DNA of 34,378 nt, from contig DATKZY010000207.1 of NCBI GenBank assembly GCA_035527715.1, positions 1-34,378 on the forward strand, given 5' to 3'. The notes under the pieces were generated by a model that saw nothing but the letters and a program-made list of their open reading frames with translations, did not search any database and was not told the DNA's origin. The stretch is from DSUN01 sp035527715. Its GTDB lineage: Bacteria > Planctomycetota > PUPC01 > DSUN01. Made by a program: the position numbers and the translations under genes. Of this stretch, positions 31,372-34,378 are shown piece by piece (position 1 is the first letter of the stretch; every line of letters starts with the position of its first letter).

Positions 31372-32913
31372 TCACGCCTGCGCGCGCAGCCGCGCGTGAA
31401 TGCCCTTGAGCGCCGGGTACAACTGCTCGAAGGTCGTATACCACTCGGCGTATCGCGCCGTGAGCTTCGGGTCCGGCTCGTAGACGCGGCCCGGCCGGGC
31501 CACGTGGTCGTAGGCGTCCTGCTCGTCGCGGTAGAGGCCGACGCCGATGCCGGCGAGGATGGCCGCGCCGAGCGGCGTCGCCTCGTCAATCTCGGGCGTC
31601 TCGATCGGCTTGCCCGCCATGTCGGCCTTGTTCTGCATCGCGAAGCGGTTCTTCGTCCCGCCGCCCACGGCGACGAGCGATTCGGCCTTGAGGCCGAAGC
31701 CGCTCTCCAGGCCCTTGAGGATCTGGAAGAACTGGTAGCTGAGGCCCTCGACGACGGCGCGGACCATGTCGCCCTTCGTCACGATGTTGCGGAGGCCGAC
31801 GAAGGCGCCTGACGACGCGGCGTCCACGATGGGGAAGCTGCTGCCCGACATGTGGGGGAGGAACACCGCGCCGTGGGCGCCGGGCGGCGAGGCGGCGGCC
31901 GCCGCCATCAGGTAATCCCAGTCAACTCCCCCCTCGGCCTCGGCCTTGCGCTTCTCCTCGGCGCCGAACTGGTCGCGGAACCATTCGAGCATTTCGGCGG
32001 CCACGGCCGAGCCCATCACCGCCCACATGTCGCGGGCCACGTGGGAGTCCACCCACGTGCCCATCTTGCACGCTTCCGTCGTGAGCACCGGCTCGGGGAT
32101 GGCCGCGACAATGATGTCCCACGTGCCGAGCACCGAGAGCACGACGCCCGGCTTGAACGCCCCCGCGGGCAGCGCGCCGCAGAGGAAGTCGTGGCCGCCC
32201 AGCACCACGGGCGTGCCCTTGGGCAGGCCGGTCGCCTCGGCGGCCCTCGCGTGCACCTCGCCGAGAGTCGTGCCGCTGGGCCTCGGGCCGGCGAGCAGGC
32301 CGCCGTCAATGCCCGAGATTTCGAGCAACTCCTCCGAGTAGGTGCGCGTGCGCTGGTCGAGCAGGAGCGTGTTCGAGGCCATCGAGTAGTCGGTGGCGAA
32401 CTCGCCGCAGAGCATGAAATTCACGAAATCCTCGATCAGGAGCCACTTGTGGGTCTTCTCGAGGATTTCGGGCTCGTGCTCGCGCATCCAGAGGATGCGG
32501 AGCGCCGAGTTGATGGCCCAGACGGGGTTGCCGCTGATCGAGAACTGCTTCTCGGCGCCGACGTGCTCGAGCCACCAGTCTTGCTGCGGCTTGGTGCGGG
32601 CGCAGTGCCAACTGATGAAGGGGTAGAGCCACTGGCCGTCGCGAGTCATCGGCACGCCGTCCATGCCCATGCCCGTGACGGCGACGCCGCGAATGGCGGC
32701 GGACTTGTCGAGCTTCGCGACGGCCTCCTTGAGGGCTTCGCAGGCGCCGCCCCAGATTTGCTCGGGCTTCCAGATCGCCCAGTCGGGATGAGCGGGGTCG
32801 GGGTTGAAGCGCTCGGTCGGGCGGCTGGCCTTGGCGACCGCGTTGCCCTTCAGATCGTAGACGACTGCCTTCAGGCTTGTTGAGCCGAGGTCAATGCCCA
32901 CAAGGTAGTCCAT
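31372..32913 (-). CDS. FGGY-family carbohydrate kinase
   Basis: The 513-aa frame begins at ATG 32913 with aaggag at a 6-nt spacing. The N-terminal lobe has the phosphate-1 loop GIDLGSTSLKAVVYD (6-20). The hinge carries the catalytic base Asp242 in GGHDFLCGAL. The C-terminal lobe has the adenosine loop VAVGGGTKN and the ATPLGAAILAGIG segment of the FGGY signature region. It phosphorylates a sugar or polyol in the cytoplasm. The sequence does not obviously fit glycerol kinase; xylulo-, fuculo- or rhamnulokinase-like substrates are all possible. Its neighbours are the RhaT-type importer downstream and a UroD-like protein upstream across a 104-nt gap filled by a repeat hairpin. Confidence 0.9.
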   Translation of the reverse strand: MDYLVGIDLGSTSLKAVVYDLKGNAVAKASRPTERFNPDPAHPDWAIWKPEQIWGGACEALKEAVAKLDKSAAIRGVAVTGMGMDGVPMTRDGQWLYPFISWHCARTKPQQDWWLEHVGAEKQFSISGNPVWAINSALRILWMREHEPEILEKTHKWLLIEDFVNFMLCGEFATDYSMASNTLLLDQRTRTYSEELLEISGIDGGLLAGPRPSGTTLGEVHARAAEATGLPKGTPVVLGGHDFLCGALPAGAFKPGVVLSVLGTWDIIVAAIPEPVLTTEACKMGTWVDSHVARDMWAVMGSAVAAEMLEWFRDQFGAEEKRKAEAEGGVDWDYLMAAAAASPPGAHGAVFLPHMSGSSFPIVDAASSGAFVGLRNIVTKGDMVRAVVEGLSYQFFQILKGLESGFGLKAESLVAVGGGTKNRFAMQNKADMAGKPIETPEIDEATPLGAAILAGIGVGLYRDEQDAYDHVARPGRVYEPDPKLTARYAEWYTTFEQLYPALKGIHARLRAQA

Positions 32914-32942
32914 GCCGTGCTCCTTGGCCGATCATGCAAGAT

Positions 32943-33016
32943 GCGTGACCCGTGACGCGTGACGCGTGAGAAGAGCTAGAACAACACGGCTCCGAGTCAC
33001 GCGTCACGGGTCACGC
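32943..33016. repeat. Inverted heptamer repeats forming a 21-bp stem
   Basis: Four 7-bp units of the gcgtgac type (32943-32970) are followed by four inverted gcgtcac-type units (32994-33021). 32943-32963 pairs perfectly with 32996-33016 (21 bp, 32-nt loop). 32952-32976 is identical, in reverse complement, to 7558-7582. The stop codon of the UroD-like gene (33018-33020) lies in the right-hand units. It may end or attenuate that gene's transcript before the kinase. Confidence 0.9.
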
Positions 33017-33017
33017 G

Positions 33018-34091
33018 TCATGAAAACGCCTCAATCGCTCCCGAATCGCTCCAGCCCTCCAGTTGAAGCGGATACCTGCCGTACGCGCGAATCGTGTTCC
33101 ACATCGCCAGGTAGTTGCCGGGCTTCACCGACGAGTGGATGCTGTTCGAGGACGAGACGATGAGGCCGCCACCCTGCCCCGCGGCGCGAATGACGGCGAG
33201 GGTCTCCTCGACCACCTGCTTCTCGGTGCCGAAGGCGAGCGTCTGGGCGCAATTGACGTTGCCCTTCAGCGCGATGCGGCCGCCGTACTTCCGCTTGAAC
33301 TCGGCCATGTCCAGCCCGCCCATCGGGTCAATCGGGTCCAGGCAGTCAATGTCCGTGTCGAGGATCATGTCGAGCACGGGGCGGATGTCGCCGTCGCTGT
33401 GCTTGATGACGGGCAGGCCGCACTCCCTGAACGCGCCCATCACGCGCTTGAGGCCGGGATACAGGAACTCGCGGAACATCGCGGGCGAGACGAACGGGCC
33501 GCTTGCCGACGCATAGTCGTCGCCCGTGAACACGAAGTCCACGCCCCGCTTCGCCACCTCCTTCGCCATCGCGATGTTCGCGTTGACTGAGATCTCGACC
33601 AGGCCGTGGATCAGCTCGGGCTCGGCCGCGAAGGCCATCATCAGGGCGTCGAAGCCGGCAAGGTAGCGGGGGATCGAGAACACGTCGTTCAGGTGCACGC
33701 CCACGGCCAGCTTGCCCTTGTAGCGACCGACGACCCGCTCGATGCTCGCGTAGCGCCCGGGGGCGTGAGGGTCGGGCGGGCGATACTTCCGCAGCGCGTC
33801 GAGCGTCTGGACCGGGTGCTCGACGGCGACGCCGTGCTCCTCGCCCGAGTCCTTCATCACCATGCCCCACTCGCTGCGCTGGAGGCCGGGGCCGAGCTTC
33901 TGCTTCTTGAAGTCGGGCGCCGTGAGGATGGCATCGAGGCCCATGCGGACGGTGAACTCCTCCATCGTCGAGCCCGGGCAGATGGCGTCGCGCACGTGGC
34001 GGTCAACGATCCACTCGAAGTGGGGGATGCGGTCGGGCTCCTGGCGGCGGAGGACGCACAGGACGCGTTCGGCGGAGGTCATCTGGCTCAT
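33018..34091 (-). CDS. Uroporphyrinogen decarboxylase (URO-D)-family protein, MtaA-like
   Basis: I take ATG 34091 (357 aa), with ATG 34082 also possible. The GTG at 34133 would add an unlikely Cys-rich leader. The sequence follows the URO-D barrel: TSAERVLCVLRRQEPDRIPHFEW at the start, VDFVFTGDDYASASGPFVSPAMFREFLYP in the middle, then IKHSDGD (His of the metal-binding type), CLDPIDPMGGLDMAEFK and IALKGNVNCAQTL. It does not have the features of true HemE. Members of this branch are corrinoid or thiol methyltransferases (MtaA/CmuA-like) or uncharacterised proteins common near sugar genes in PVC-type bacteria. In this operon it could serve demethylation of a methylated sugar; that is inference. 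Confidence 0.85.
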   Translation of the reverse strand: MSQMTSAERVLCVLRRQEPDRIPHFEWIVDRHVRDAICPGSTMEEFTVRMGLDAILTAPDFKKQKLGPGLQRSEWGMVMKDSGEEHGVAVEHPVQTLDALRKYRPPDPHAPGRYASIERVVGRYKGKLAVGVHLNDVFSIPRYLAGFDALMMAFAAEPELIHGLVEISVNANIAMAKEVAKRGVDFVFTGDDYASASGPFVSPAMFREFLYPGLKRVMGAFRECGLPVIKHSDGDIRPVLDMILDTDIDCLDPIDPMGGLDMAEFKRKYGGRIALKGNVNCAQTLAFGTEKQVVEETLAVIRAAGQGGGLIVSSSNSIHSSVKPGNYLAMWNTIRAYGRYPLQLEGWSDSGAIEAFS

Positions 34092-34166
34092 GGGCGTGTG
34101 GCCACACGTCAGGATGCAGGCACGGCAACGCACGGGGCCGCCGCCCCGACGGGCGACGGCCCCAGC

Positions 34167-34195
34167 AGGATAGCTTCTCTGCCGCCGCGTGTCAA
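34167..34195 (-). promoter_or_regulatory. Promoter of the UroD-kinase-transporter operon
   Basis: On the minus strand a consensus TTGACA (34195-34190) is followed after 17 bp by TATCCT (34172-34167). The transcript would start near 34160, about 70 nt before ATG 34091 and upstream of the GTG at 34133. No clear Shine-Dalgarno precedes the gene. Confidence 0.65.
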
Positions 34196-34253
34196 CCGCA
34201 CTCTCCTGCGGGGGTGCGTGTAATCTCCTTCGAGACAGGTGGCCGCGTTCTGA

Positions 34254-34346
34254 GCCTCCGAAGGAGGCGGAGGAATAAAGCCCACGGCGATGCTTTGGGA
34301 GCCGTGGGATGGTAGGCGCAAGAGGGCCCAGCCCCCGAAGCGGGGC
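34254..34346. repeat. Cluster of three short hairpins
   Basis: gcctcc/ggaggc (34254-34259 and 34263-34268), cccacggc/gccgtggg (34281-34288 and 34301-34308) and gcccc/ggggc (34331-34335 and 34342-34346) follow one another in a region without a coding frame. The arrangement mirrors the array at 1-202, so such hairpin clusters appear to be a general intergenic feature of this genome. Confidence 0.65.
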
Positions 34347-34378
34347 GGTGGAACGATGGGATGGCCAAAGGGCTTCCG

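Noticed and set aside
31372..32913. Naming the FGGY kinase rhaB, fucK or xylB
   Set aside because: The sequence shows only the general FGGY features and the operon lacks the isomerase and aldolase that would fix the substrate.
33018..34091. Heme biosynthesis HemE
   Set aside because: It belongs to the URO-D fold but lacks the HemE-type N-terminal motif and sits in a sugar operon, not with heme genes.

Overview
The window is high-GC bacterial DNA with about twenty protein genes and no rRNA, tRNA, CRISPR array or recognisable transposase. The gene mix is secreted, carbohydrate-binding and glycosidase-like proteins, sugar isomerase/kinase/transporter genes, a UroD-family methyltransferase-like protein, FG-GAP and Asp-box propeller proteins, and abundant short intergenic hairpins. 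It points to an environmental polysaccharide-degrading lineage, most likely Planctomycetota or a PVC-like relative. That placement is inferred from gene content only.

Layout. 1-235 is a gene-free array of five small hairpins. 317-4646 (+) holds a secreted FlgO/TolB-like plus CBM-like protein, tadB, tadC and an M20 amidohydrolase, tightly packed. 4754-8221 (+) holds a secreted hydrolase-fold protein with C-terminal HEAT repeats and two TPR-like secreted proteins. 8343-10882 (+) holds a TIR-HEAT protein and a secreted SH3b plus EreA/TIKI-like protein. 10910-14425 (+) is a 1171-residue GH123/DUF4091 protein with two CBM-like modules. 14469-24365 is a minus-strand block. In transcription order it contains a GH16 lipoprotein, pyruvoyl-dependent arginine decarboxylase, agmatinase, a six-hairpin glycosidase-like protein, a sugar isomerase/epimerase, a caspase-fold protein without its cysteine, and a CBM9/Asp-box protein. 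24500-26533 (+) is a CBM plus TIM-barrel protein. 26534-27040 is a gene-free stretch with two related palindromes. 27041-34091 (-) runs UroD-like protein, FGGY kinase, RhaT-family transporter, GldA-like dehydrogenase, FG-GAP protein, HExxH protein. 34134-34378 holds that block's promoter and more hairpins.

How the genes fit together. The GH16, GH123-like, six-hairpin and TIM-barrel proteins would break down extracellular glycans. The TIM-barrel isomerase/epimerase, RhaT-type symporter, FGGY kinase and GldA-like dehydrogenase would take up and process the released sugars. PdaD and agmatinase form a complete arginine to agmatine to putrescine route behind a strong sigma70-type promoter. TadB/TadC are the inner-membrane platform of a Tad/type IVc pilus machine, without other tad genes here.

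The most unusual signals are these: (i) short tandem repeats of 7, 8 or 9 bp, several inside reading frames, with one 25-bp segment shared exactly between two loci 25 kb apart; (ii) an internal 47-codon tandem duplication of the membrane hairpin of TadC; (iii) two enzyme-fold proteins that appear to have lost the catalytic nucleophile; (iv) a roughly 143-bp duplicated element with a perfect 32-bp palindrome; (v) a UroD/FGGY/RhaT/GldA operon whose substrate is not evident.
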